A DNA stretch of 64,000 nucleotides from Mariniflexile sp044335535. Lineage in GTDB: Bacteria > Bacteroidota > Bacteroidia > Flavobacteriales > Flavobacteriaceae. Both the position numbers and the translations under genes were made by a program. Where the stretch lies: positions 1-64,000 of the forward strand of contig NZ_JBIQVZ010000007.1 of NCBI RefSeq assembly GCF_044335535.1, given 5' to 3'. The notes under the pieces are model-generated. The model saw only the letters and a list, made by a program, of their open reading frames with translations, was not told the origin of the DNA and searched no databases. Position 1 is the first letter of the stretch. Each line of letters starts with the position of its first letter. Below are positions 50,164-58,877 of the stretch, piece by piece.

Positions 50164-51990
50164 TTACTGCTTGTGTTGCGGGTTTTTAGGAGTATGACTC
50201 TCGGTAAGTGTCTTCATAAAGGCAACAATATTTTTTTGTTCTTCGGCACTAAGGTTTAATGCATCAAAAGGCAATGTTTGGTGTTCTATGCCAAAACCAA
50301 GTCCGTTACCACCACCTTTATTGTAAAAATCTACCACTTCTTCTAGGGTTTGATATACACCGTTGTGCATGTACGGTAATGTTTTTTCAACGTTTCGTAT
50401 GGTAGGTGTTTTAAACATACCTTTGTGTAAATCTTCTTTGTATTTCCAATAAAATCCCAAATCATTATCTAATTCTTTGTTGTCGGATGTTTTTGGAACA
50501 CCTATAACTTCTTTTTCCGTTTCGTTAAAAAATGGAGGTACAGTTCCATTTGTTAACGGGATAAAATGACAGGTTGCGCAAAGTGCTTTCCCCATAAAAA
50601 GATTATATCCTTGCTTTTCTTCATTTGTAAATGTATTTTCTTCGCCTCTGATGTTTTTGTCAAATTTAGAGTTAAAGCTATTAAGTGTAGAAATGTATGA
50701 TGAAATAGCCTTAATAACATCTTTGTTGTTTTTAGGAATACGACCATATGCATCTTTAAAAAGGTTAACATAGGTAGAATCTTTTAAAATGGTATCTGAA
50801 AACTCATGTACATTGGTATTAAATTCTCTGTTGTTTGTAAACACTAGTGAAATTTGGTCAATTAAACTACTTGCCCTACCGTCTAAAAAGAAACTTTGCT
50901 GAAATGCTGTGTTTATTAGTGTTGGTGTATTACGCTGAAGCGGTTTACCATTATTGTCTAAATTAACTTTCATGCCATCTGCATATCCTTTATTTGGAAT
51001 ATGACAGGTTATACAGGCCATAGTGCCATTTGAGGAAAGTTTAACATCTGAAAACAGTTTTTCTCCAAGAGCAATTTGTTTGTCTGTTGGGTTTCTGTTT
51101 GTGGCTGGTGTAAAGAAGTTTAGGTTGAACGCATCATTTTCAAAGAAAGTTGGAGCATCAAAATTGAAAGGTTCTGTATTTACAGGCTTCCAAAGATTAC
51201 TTGTTTTGCGTATGTCTACCCAATTTCGGGTGATAGGATTCATATAATCTCTGGTAAAAGTAAATCTATCAAACGTATCAAAATCATCATTTTGTTCAAT
51301 AAATTTTACAGCTTTTGAAATGCTATTTAAAAAATCTGTATCCAATGATTTGTTTTTATTTTGAATAATGGGCTGAATGGTATTTTGGTAAACAGTTTTT
51401 AAACCTTCTAAAGAAATTTTACTCTCATTAATTCCCAAATGACTTACAGGCGTATCGAATCCAGAAATGGCTAAACTTACAATTCTGAATAGTTGCTGAT
51501 GGGTCGCTATAAAAAAGCGTTGGGCATTTAGTTCTCTTTTTTCAATGCCTTTTTTTAGCACATAAAGCATGCCCGTAGTTACATAAAGTTCTTGTTCGAA
51601 ATCGGTCGTACTGGTTTCTTGTTCGTAAATGCTTTCTTCAATTTTTTGAAAGCCTACAGGGTTCAATACTTTCCCATTATCATCTTTATAAATAGGAAGT
51701 GCTGGACCGTTAGCTCTATGTCCAACTTCGGGGTTTAAATAGGAAGCATAAGGTTCAGATTTTTTAAAGGCTTCATGTGCGCGTGTGAAATATTGTTTAG
51801 ATTTTGTCCCATGGAATCCTTCCATTTTTAAACTATCTAGGTAATCTATAGATATTTGAATGTTTTTTAAATAATAGTTTTGGGCACTTGACCAATTTAT
51901 TGCATCAGTGGTAGTTTCTTTTTCTTTTTTACAAGATATAGCTAAGATTAAAAATAAGGAAAAGGCTGATGATTTAATGGATGTTTTCAT
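50164..51990 (-). CDS. Di-haem cytochrome c peroxidase-like lipoprotein
   Basis: 608 residues. A lipoprotein signal with the cysteine near residue 21 (LILAISCKKEKE) anchors it facing the periplasm or surface. The N-terminal 280 residues are helical and unlike the classical enzyme. The C-terminal half is the CcpA/MauG fold with two haem-c sites, CITCH (326-330) and CATCH (471-475). It may reduce hydrogen peroxide using cytochrome electrons, or act as a MauG-like oxidase; which is unknown. It is co-directional with the collagen-like lipoprotein gene 74 bases upstream, so the two are probably one operon. Confidence 0.85.
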   Translation of the reverse strand: MKTSIKSSAFSLFLILAISCKKEKETTTDAINWSSAQNYYLKNIQISIDYLDSLKMEGFHGTKSKQYFTRAHEAFKKSEPYASYLNPEVGHRANGPALPIYKDDNGKVLNPVGFQKIEESIYEQETSTTDFEQELYVTTGMLYVLKKGIEKRELNAQRFFIATHQQLFRIVSLAISGFDTPVSHLGINESKISLEGLKTVYQNTIQPIIQNKNKSLDTDFLNSISKAVKFIEQNDDFDTFDRFTFTRDYMNPITRNWVDIRKTSNLWKPVNTEPFNFDAPTFFENDAFNLNFFTPATNRNPTDKQIALGEKLFSDVKLSSNGTMACITCHIPNKGYADGMKVNLDNNGKPLQRNTPTLINTAFQQSFFLDGRASSLIDQISLVFTNNREFNTNVHEFSDTILKDSTYVNLFKDAYGRIPKNNKDVIKAISSYISTLNSFNSKFDKNIRGEENTFTNEEKQGYNLFMGKALCATCHFIPLTNGTVPPFFNETEKEVIGVPKTSDNKELDNDLGFYWKYKEDLHKGMFKTPTIRNVEKTLPYMHNGVYQTLEEVVDFYNKGGGNGLGFGIEHQTLPFDALNLSAEEQKNIVAFMKTLTESHTPKNPQHKQ

Positions 51991-52064
51991 TTTGAAGGTT
52001 TTATAATAAAAAGAATCTCCATTAAAAAAATGGAGATCTTTTTATCTTAGTAAATAATATGTTT

Positions 52065-53588
52065 TTATCTAGGAAGTCCTTTTAAAATAACAATTTGGCC
52101 ACCTTGGTTATGTGGTAAGTTTGTTGATACAAAACTATCACTTTTCCAATAGTGTGGTTGCAATGCTAAAATAAAGGTGTCAGGTACTCCAACTTTATCC
52201 GAAACATCAACTAAAGCTCCAAATTCACCAGAAAGACTGGTACTTCCCGTAGGAGACAGATTGCTTTCTATTTTAAGTTCTAAGACAACTTTAGTGTTAT
52301 TGCCATTTAAATCAGATTGATAAATATACGCGGCATGATTTCTACTAAAAGAGTTGGGGTCTTCTTGAAAATAAACATAGTTTTCGGTCACACAGATATT
52401 ATCAGGACTTTGAAGAGAGGAAACATTTCCATCATTGTTGTTAGAATCGGTATTTCCGCTTATAATTTGAGTTAATTTTCCAGCTAATGGATTTGTAGCA
52501 TCTAACTCTAATTTGTAAATAGTTCCCCAATCGTTAACATCTCCCGTATTTGGACCAAGACCAGTTACAGCAAAGTATACGTTTCTAGCATTGGCATCAC
52601 TTCCTTTTTGGTAATCTACGTCTTCAACTCTAATAAATTGAGATGCGTTAACAGCAGTACAAGCAGCTTCCATTTCATTTTTTGTCATAGCAGCACCATC
52701 AACAATTTCAACAAATTCCACATCGTAGGTTTTGCCAAAATCAAGTGAACCTTCATCGTAAGTAGTTGAGGCAGTAACATTCATAGTGCCACCAGTACCG
52801 TTGGAAACTTGTTTAAATCTTAAAACGTAAATTTTTCCGTTTTCTAAATCGGCATCACTGTTTTCAGATAAATACATTATTACTTGACCCTTAGAGCCAC
52901 TAGAATCATCATCACCTCCAATAATAACTGTTTTTCCTGAATAAGTGTTTTTTGGTAATGGTACTGCATTTTCCCATGAAAATTCTCCAAGAGCATCTAA
53001 ACCAAAATCGGCAGTAGGTGTTGGGGTTGTTACCCATGGATCAATACCTTTAACATCATAAGCAATACTTTCTGAAGCTGATAAAAAGATATCTTTATCT
53101 CCACCATGGATGTCTTTTTCCCACATAGTTCCTGAACATTGTCTAGCATAATCTGCAACACCAGCGTTTAATAACCAATCCCCTTTAATAGGGCTTAGGT
53201 TTTTATCAAAACGGATACGAGACACACCATAATCATCTTCAGCATTGACCACACATATATATTCATCACCATCTTTTAAAAATCCAGCACCATCTTGAGA
53301 ACCAACTAATCGGAAACCATTTGAAAGTACGTCGGTTGAACTTATTAAGGAATAGGCTTCTACAGAGCTAAACTCTGAGTGCATTTGAACTAGAGGTGAT
53401 AAAGATGATTTGTTGGTAAACATCATGGCAGAAGGCGTAAAATCTTCTCCATCTTGTCCGTCTTCTCCATCGGCACCATCTTTTCCATCGATACCGTTTA
53501 TTCCATCTTCACCTTCGCAACTTATTAATACGGCACTTGTTGAAGTAAACACAAATAAGAATAAAAATAGTTTTAGTAATTTGTTCAT
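52065..53588 (-). CDS. Lipoprotein with collagen-like segment and PhoX/DUF839-like propeller
   Basis: 507 residues. The signal ends in LISC (cysteine near 24), followed by a collagen-like Gly-X-Y run, GINGIDGKDGADGEDGQDGE (about 28-48). The rest is beta-rich with LQSPDNICVTENYVYFQEDP, a block typical of PhoX/DUF839 proteins, some of which are calcium-dependent alkaline phosphatases. I cannot confirm catalytic residues, so a phosphatase function is not claimed. It precedes the peroxidase gene by 74 bases and probably heads that operon. Confidence 0.65.
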   Translation of the reverse strand: MNKLLKLFLFLFVFTSTSAVLISCEGEDGINGIDGKDGADGEDGQDGEDFTPSAMMFTNKSSLSPLVQMHSEFSSVEAYSLISSTDVLSNGFRLVGSQDGAGFLKDGDEYICVVNAEDDYGVSRIRFDKNLSPIKGDWLLNAGVADYARQCSGTMWEKDIHGGDKDIFLSASESIAYDVKGIDPWVTTPTPTADFGLDALGEFSWENAVPLPKNTYSGKTVIIGGDDDSSGSKGQVIMYLSENSDADLENGKIYVLRFKQVSNGTGGTMNVTASTTYDEGSLDFGKTYDVEFVEIVDGAAMTKNEMEAACTAVNASQFIRVEDVDYQKGSDANARNVYFAVTGLGPNTGDVNDWGTIYKLELDATNPLAGKLTQIISGNTDSNNNDGNVSSLQSPDNICVTENYVYFQEDPNSFSRNHAAYIYQSDLNGNNTKVVLELKIESNLSPTGSTSLSGEFGALVDVSDKVGVPDTFILALQPHYWKSDSFVSTNLPHNQGGQIVILKGLPR

Positions 53589-53912
53589 AATCTAATAATT
53601 TTTTTGGTTGTTATTTTGACGTCAAAGGTATTATTAGAGGTTTTTAAGTTTGTTAACTTAATACTGTGGTTTAATTAATTTAGGGTTATTGGAATGTAAA
53701 CAAGGTTAATAAGGTATTAACTGAAGTTTCTTTTTTGTACTTAGACAGGCTCTTAATGTTACTTTAAAATTAAGATGCAGAAACTGTAATTTATATGAAG
53801 CTATTTATACTTTAGTGATTTATTTTAAAGAGCCGAATAGAATTCTTAACTTATTTTAAGATTTCTAAAAATAGAATAACTGTATATTTACACTTTAAAT
53901 TACACTATTTAT
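53589..53912. other. 324-bp divergent intergenic region
   Basis: No gene is seen. TATATTTA at 53883-53890, 23 bases before the bshC ATG, is one base off the Bacteroidota -7 box. The promoter of the minus-strand lipoprotein gene must lie near 53600. Confidence 0.5.
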
Positions 53913-55517
53913 ATGCCAACCGATTGTATTTCATTTAAAAGAACAGGCTATTTTTCGTCACTTATTTGTGATTATTTAGATGAGAAACCAGAATTGCAAC
54001 CTTTTTATAACCGATTTCCAAAACTTGAGAATTTTAAAGCACAGATTGAAGAAAAACAAACCTACTTTGATAAAGATTGGAGAGTGAGGTTAGTTAGTGC
54101 TATTGGTCATCAATACAGAAAAATTGATACGTCAAGTTTAGTTTTACAAAATATTAATTATTTAATCTCAGAAAAGACTTTTACAATTACCACAGGACAT
54201 CAATTAAATCTGTTTACGGGACCGCTTTATTTTTTGTATAAAATAGTGTCGGCCATTAATCTTTCAAAGGAATTAAAGAATACCTACCCAGAATATAATT
54301 TTGTGCCCATTTATTGGATGGCAACCGAAGACCATGATTTTGAGGAAATAAATTATTTCAACTTTAAAGGAAAAAAAGTCCATTGGAATAAAGAAGCGGG
54401 TGGAGCAGTAGGAGAACTTTCTACCGATGGTTTAGAAACCGTATTGAATTTGTTTTCTTTGGAATTGGGAACGAGTAAGAATGCCAAATATTTGAAAACA
54501 CTTTTTGAGGAAGCTTATGTAAAGCATCAAAATTTAGCCGATGCTACTCGTTTTTTGGCGAACGAATTGTTTAAAGACTACGGTTTGGTGATTGTTGATG
54601 CCAATGATGTCGAGTTAAAAAAGCAGTTTATTCCTTTTATGGAAGATGAATTACTAAATCTAACGTCTTTTAAAAGCGTATCCAAAGCAAATGAACAAAT
54701 AAACAAATTGCCAAATCAACCCTACGGTATTCAAGTAAACCCGCGTGAGATTAATTTGTTTTATCTAACTGAAAATTTAAGAGAGCGCATTGTTTTTGAA
54801 GAAGGTGTTTATAAAGTAATCAATACTGATATATCTTGGAACAAGAGTGAGATAATAAAACACCTCGATGAGGTGCCGGAACGGTTTTCCCCCAACGTTA
54901 TTATGCGTCCGTTATATCAAGAAGTCATTTTGCCAAACCTTTGTTACATTGGAGGTGGCGGTGAGTTGGCGTATTGGTTTCAATTGAAGCATTATTTTAA
55001 TCAGGTTAACGTGCCGTTTCCTATATTGTTGTTACGCAATTCAGTATTGATTCAATCTGAAAGTCAGCATAAAAAGCTTCAAAACTTAAATATATCAAAA
55101 GATGCTATTTTTTTAAAACGTGACGCGTTCATTAATAAAAAAGTAAGAGAGATTTCGAATATAGATATTGATTTTTCAGAGCAGAAAATAGCTTTAAAAC
55201 AGCAGTTTGAAGCATTATATAAACTAGCAGAACAAACAGATAAATCGTTTTTAGGAGCTGTAAAAGCACAAGAAATTAAACAGTTAAAAGGTTTGGATGC
55301 TTTGGAAAAACGGTTGTTAAAAGCACAAAAAAGAAAACTGTCAGGTCAAGTGTTTAGAATGACCGAGATTAAAAACGAGTTATTTCCAAACGGAAGCCTG
55401 CAAGAACGAAACGCCAATTTTTCGGAATTTTATTTGGAATACGGCGACCAACTTATACCAAAACTTATAGAAAATTTAGAACCTTTAAAGGGCGAATTTT
55501 TAATATTAAATCTTTAA
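53913..55517 (+). CDS. bshC: Bacillithiol biosynthesis cysteine-adding enzyme BshC
   Basis: 534 residues. Adds cysteine to glucosaminyl-malate in the last step of bacillithiol synthesis. Typical blocks are TITTGHQLNLFTGPLYFLYK, VPIYWMATEDHDFEEINYF, NVIMRPLYQEVILPNLCYIG and GGGELAYWFQLK, followed by a long coiled coil (about 400-480). The length matches the family. It is three bases upstream of the PLP enzyme gene, implying an operon. Bacillithiol is the main low-molecular thiol in many flavobacteria. Confidence 0.93.
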   Translation: MPTDCISFKRTGYFSSLICDYLDEKPELQPFYNRFPKLENFKAQIEEKQTYFDKDWRVRLVSAIGHQYRKIDTSSLVLQNINYLISEKTFTITTGHQLNLFTGPLYFLYKIVSAINLSKELKNTYPEYNFVPIYWMATEDHDFEEINYFNFKGKKVHWNKEAGGAVGELSTDGLETVLNLFSLELGTSKNAKYLKTLFEEAYVKHQNLADATRFLANELFKDYGLVIVDANDVELKKQFIPFMEDELLNLTSFKSVSKANEQINKLPNQPYGIQVNPREINLFYLTENLRERIVFEEGVYKVINTDISWNKSEIIKHLDEVPERFSPNVIMRPLYQEVILPNLCYIGGGGELAYWFQLKHYFNQVNVPFPILLLRNSVLIQSESQHKKLQNLNISKDAIFLKRDAFINKKVREISNIDIDFSEQKIALKQQFEALYKLAEQTDKSFLGAVKAQEIKQLKGLDALEKRLLKAQKRKLSGQVFRMTEIKNELFPNGSLQERNANFSEFYLEYGDQLIPKLIENLEPLKGEFLILNL

Positions 55518-55520
55518 AAA

Positions 55521-56891
55521 ATGCATAAGGCAGATATTGAATTAGTTGAAATGTCTATGGATGTCATGAAATATGCTATCGATAGATTATCATCTAAAAA
55601 AATTAAAATTGGCAAGCCAAGAAAGGAAGAAGAACTAAAAGCATTAGTTGGCGAAACCATTACGGAAAAAGGTATTGGTGGCGAGGTGGCTTTTAATCTT
55701 TGGAAAAAGCATTTAATGAAAGCCAATGTGTCCATTGACCATCCAAGGCATTTGGCATTTGTGCCTGCATCCCCAACAAGAGCGGCTATTATGTTCGATT
55801 TGGTTACATCGGCTTCAAGTATTCATGGAGCGTACTGGATGGAAGGTGCTGGAGGTGTTTTTTGTGAAAATGAAGCTATGAGATGGATCGTATCCTTAAC
55901 AGGTTTACCTAAAGGTGCCTTTGGAGTTTTTACTAGTGGTGGTACCGCTGCAAATCTATCGGCTATGGTTACAGCTAGAGCGCATTGGAGAGAAAATGAT
56001 ATTTATAAAGACGAAAAAGGACTTATAATAACGTCTGTTGGAGCGCATTCATCCATAAAGGCCATGGCAAAAGTGATTGACGTGGATGTTTTTTTAGTTG
56101 ATACTGAAGATAAATTATTAGGAACTGAATTGGAAAACGCCATTAATAGTTTAACAAAACAACAACGAAAAAGATTGTTTGCAGTAGTGGGAACGGGCGG
56201 AACAACCAATGCTGGTATTATTGATGATTTGGGAGGTATTGCTACTATTTGCGAAAAAGAAAATCTTTGGTTTCATGTTGATGCGGCTTATGGAGGTGGT
56301 GCTTTGGCAGCAGATTCTGTACGGCATTTGTTTAATGGTATTGAAAAAGCAGATAGTATTACTATAGACCCCCATAAATGGATGTTTTCACCATACGATT
56401 GTGGTTCGGTTATTTATAAAAATCCAGAATTAGCTAAAAAGGCACATTCACAAGAAGGCTCTTATTTAGATATTTTTAAAGACGAAGGTGCCGATGGCTT
56501 CAACCCATCAGATTACCAGATACAGTTAACACGTCGTGTTCGAGGTTTGCCTTTATGGTTTTCATTGGCAATGCATGGAACGAACAGATATAAACAGGCG
56601 GTGGAGCGAGGCATTGAATTGGCACAGATAGCGGGTAAATTAATTGATGAAAGCCCACATGTTGAGTTGGTTAGAGAACCAAGTTTGTCATGTGTGTTAT
56701 ATAGAAGAATTGGATGGACACCTGAGGATTATATACATTGGACCTATAAAAACCATAAAAAAGGATTTGCTTTAGTAACGCCAACAAAATGGAAACAAGG
56801 CAATGTTTATGAAACAGTTTCCCGTTTTTGTTTTATCAATCCAGATACTACAAAAAGAGACATTGAAAAGATTTTAGACTCCATGCACTAG
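55521..56891 (+). CDS. PLP-dependent decarboxylase/aminotransferase (group II decarboxylase fold)
   Basis: 456 residues. GGVFCENEAMRWIVSLTGLP, FTSGGTAANLSAMVTARAHW, HSSIKAMAKVIDVDVFLVD, and the Schiff-base lysine K286 in IDPHKWMFSPYDCG place it in the pyridoxal-dependent decarboxylase family. The substrate is unknown. Its position three bases after bshC hints at a link to thiol or amino-acid metabolism. It is distinct from the cassette paralogue at 29397. The stop at 56891 abuts an inverted-repeat element that probably ends transcription. Confidence 0.85.
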   Translation: MHKADIELVEMSMDVMKYAIDRLSSKKIKIGKPRKEEELKALVGETITEKGIGGEVAFNLWKKHLMKANVSIDHPRHLAFVPASPTRAAIMFDLVTSASSIHGAYWMEGAGGVFCENEAMRWIVSLTGLPKGAFGVFTSGGTAANLSAMVTARAHWRENDIYKDEKGLIITSVGAHSSIKAMAKVIDVDVFLVDTEDKLLGTELENAINSLTKQQRKRLFAVVGTGGTTNAGIIDDLGGIATICEKENLWFHVDAAYGGGALAADSVRHLFNGIEKADSITIDPHKWMFSPYDCGSVIYKNPELAKKAHSQEGSYLDIFKDEGADGFNPSDYQIQLTRRVRGLPLWFSLAMHGTNRYKQAVERGIELAQIAGKLIDESPHVELVREPSLSCVLYRRIGWTPEDYIHWTYKNHKKGFALVTPTKWKQGNVYETVSRFCFINPDTTKRDIEKILDSMH

Positions 56892-57053
56892 AGACTGTTT
56901 AAGTTTTACCCTTTGGCTCTTTTATGTGCCTTTTTCCGCTATACTTCAGCTATTTTTTGGTCCTTAGCTGTGACTATGAATCTCAAAATACCTTCATCTG
57001 ACAAAAAAAAGACTCTAAAAAACATTCCAAAAACAAAATTTAAACAGTCTCTT
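56889..57053 (+). repeat. MITE-like inverted-repeat element, copy 2
   Basis: The ends AGAGACTGTTTAAGTTTT and AAAATTTAAACAGTCTCT are inverted repeats with one mismatch. The interior TGTGCCTTTTTCCGCTATAC and AACATTCCAAAAACAAAATT matches copy 1 at 5091-5297. It follows directly on the PLP enzyme stop codon, so it could serve as a terminator. Confidence 0.8.
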
Positions 57054-57117
57054 AAAATTTTATTTAAAAAATTGGATTGGTAATTCGTCAATCTAAAATC
57101 AATTATTACTTTTGCGC

Positions 57118-58653
57118 ATGCAACATGACAAGGTACTTATTTTAGACTTCGGATCGCAATACACACAGCTTATTGCCCGTAGAGTTAGGGAACTCAACAT
57201 TTACTCCGAAATACATCCATTCAACAAAATTCCAACAAACTTTCAAGAGTATAAAGCTGTTATACTTTCTGGTAGCCCTTATTCGGTAAGAGGTGAACAG
57301 GCTTTACACCCCGATTTAACAAACATTAGAGGAGAGAAACCTCTACTAGCGGTTTGTTATGGTGCACAATATTTAGCGCATTTTTCGGGAGGAGAAGTAG
57401 CACCTTCCAATACGAGGGAATACGGTCGTGCAAAATTAGCTTTCATTAAAGACAATGAAGATTTCTTTAAAAATATTCATGTAGGAAGTCAGGTTTGGAT
57501 GAGTCATAGTGATACGATTAAAGAACTACCAACTGACGGTGTTTTAATGGCAAGTACGCATGACGTTAGCAATGCTGCCTATAGAATTGAAGGCGAGGAC
57601 ACGTATGCTATTCAATTTCACCCAGAAGTTTATCACTCTACAGATGGTAAACAATTATTGGAAAATTTTTTGGTGGGTATTGCAGGTTTAAATCAAGATT
57701 GGACACCCGATTCTTTTGTTGAAGAAACTGTTGCAGCTATACAAGAAAAAGTAGGAAATGATAAAGTGGTTTTAGGTTTATCGGGAGGTGTAGATTCTAC
57801 CGTAGCAGCGGTATTGATGAATAAAGCCATTGGCAAAAATTTATATTGTATTTTCGTTAATAACGGATTGCTTCGTAAAAACGAATTCGAAAATGTTTTG
57901 AATCAATATAAGGGTATGGGGCTTAATGTTAAAGGTGTAGATGCCTCTCAACGTTTTTTAGATGCCCTGGCAGGAATAGAAGACCCTGAGAAAAAACGTA
58001 AAGCCATTGGTAATTCGTTTATAGAGGTTTTTGATGATGAAGCTCATAAATTAACTGATGTAAAATGGTTAGCACAAGGCACTATCTATCCTGATGTTAT
58101 TGAAAGTGTTTCAGCAACCGGTGGTCCTTCAGCAACTATAAAAAGTCATCACAACGTGGGTGGGTTGCCTGATTTTATGAAGCTTAAAATAGTAGAGCCT
58201 TTACGGGCTATTTTTAAAGATGAGGTTCGACGCGTAGGAGCTACTTTAGGTATCGACCCTGAACTTTTAGGACGTCATCCATTTCCAGGCCCAGGATTGG
58301 GAATTCGTATTTTAGGCGATATTACTGCCGAAAAAGTACGCATTCTACAAGAAGTTGATGCTATTTTTATTAACGGATTAAAAGAATGGGGACTGTACGA
58401 TAAAGTGTGGCAAGCGGGTGCTATGTTATTACCTGTAAATAGTGTAGGAGTAATGGGCGATGAGCGTACATACGAAAAATGTGTGGCACTTCGTGCGGTA
58501 GAAAGTACCGATGGTATGACTGCAGATTGGGTAAATTTACCATACGAATTCCTTCAAAAAACATCAAACGATATTATAAATAAAGTAAAAGGTGTTAATA
58601 GGGTTGTTTACGATATTAGTTCGAAACCACCTGCAACTATTGAGTGGGAGTAA
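57118..58653 (+). CDS. guaA: GMP synthase (glutamine-hydrolysing)
   Basis: 511 residues. Converts XMP to GMP with glutamine. The glutaminase domain (1-190) has LAVCYGAQYLAHF with the catalytic cysteine and IQFHPEVYHS; the ATP-pyrophosphatase domain has the P-loop GLSGGVDSTVAAVL and the dimerisation domain RHPFPGPGLGIRIL to the end. The ATG at 57118 is the family start. TACTTTTG (57107-57114) is a -7-type box only three bases before the ATG, which would give a leaderless or nearly leaderless transcript. Confidence 0.95.
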   Translation: MQHDKVLILDFGSQYTQLIARRVRELNIYSEIHPFNKIPTNFQEYKAVILSGSPYSVRGEQALHPDLTNIRGEKPLLAVCYGAQYLAHFSGGEVAPSNTREYGRAKLAFIKDNEDFFKNIHVGSQVWMSHSDTIKELPTDGVLMASTHDVSNAAYRIEGEDTYAIQFHPEVYHSTDGKQLLENFLVGIAGLNQDWTPDSFVEETVAAIQEKVGNDKVVLGLSGGVDSTVAAVLMNKAIGKNLYCIFVNNGLLRKNEFENVLNQYKGMGLNVKGVDASQRFLDALAGIEDPEKKRKAIGNSFIEVFDDEAHKLTDVKWLAQGTIYPDVIESVSATGGPSATIKSHHNVGGLPDFMKLKIVEPLRAIFKDEVRRVGATLGIDPELLGRHPFPGPGLGIRILGDITAEKVRILQEVDAIFINGLKEWGLYDKVWQAGAMLLPVNSVGVMGDERTYEKCVALRAVESTDGMTADWVNLPYEFLQKTSNDIINKVKGVNRVVYDISSKPPATIEWE

Positions 58654-58877
58654 CATTCCTGTCTTCACAGGAATCTATTGAATTTTAAAAACCATTTGGC
58701 GTTGCAATTTTTATAATTTAAATTTAGTACATCAAATGGCTCATTTATGTATTTTGTACGTATATAATAAAGTTGGAATTAAATGTCTGTTGGCTATGCG
58801 CTTTATTTTTGGCATGCTATATGTATATAGAAAAACACCATTTTGTTTTTAACGCAATTAAAAAAAAATAGATTTAC

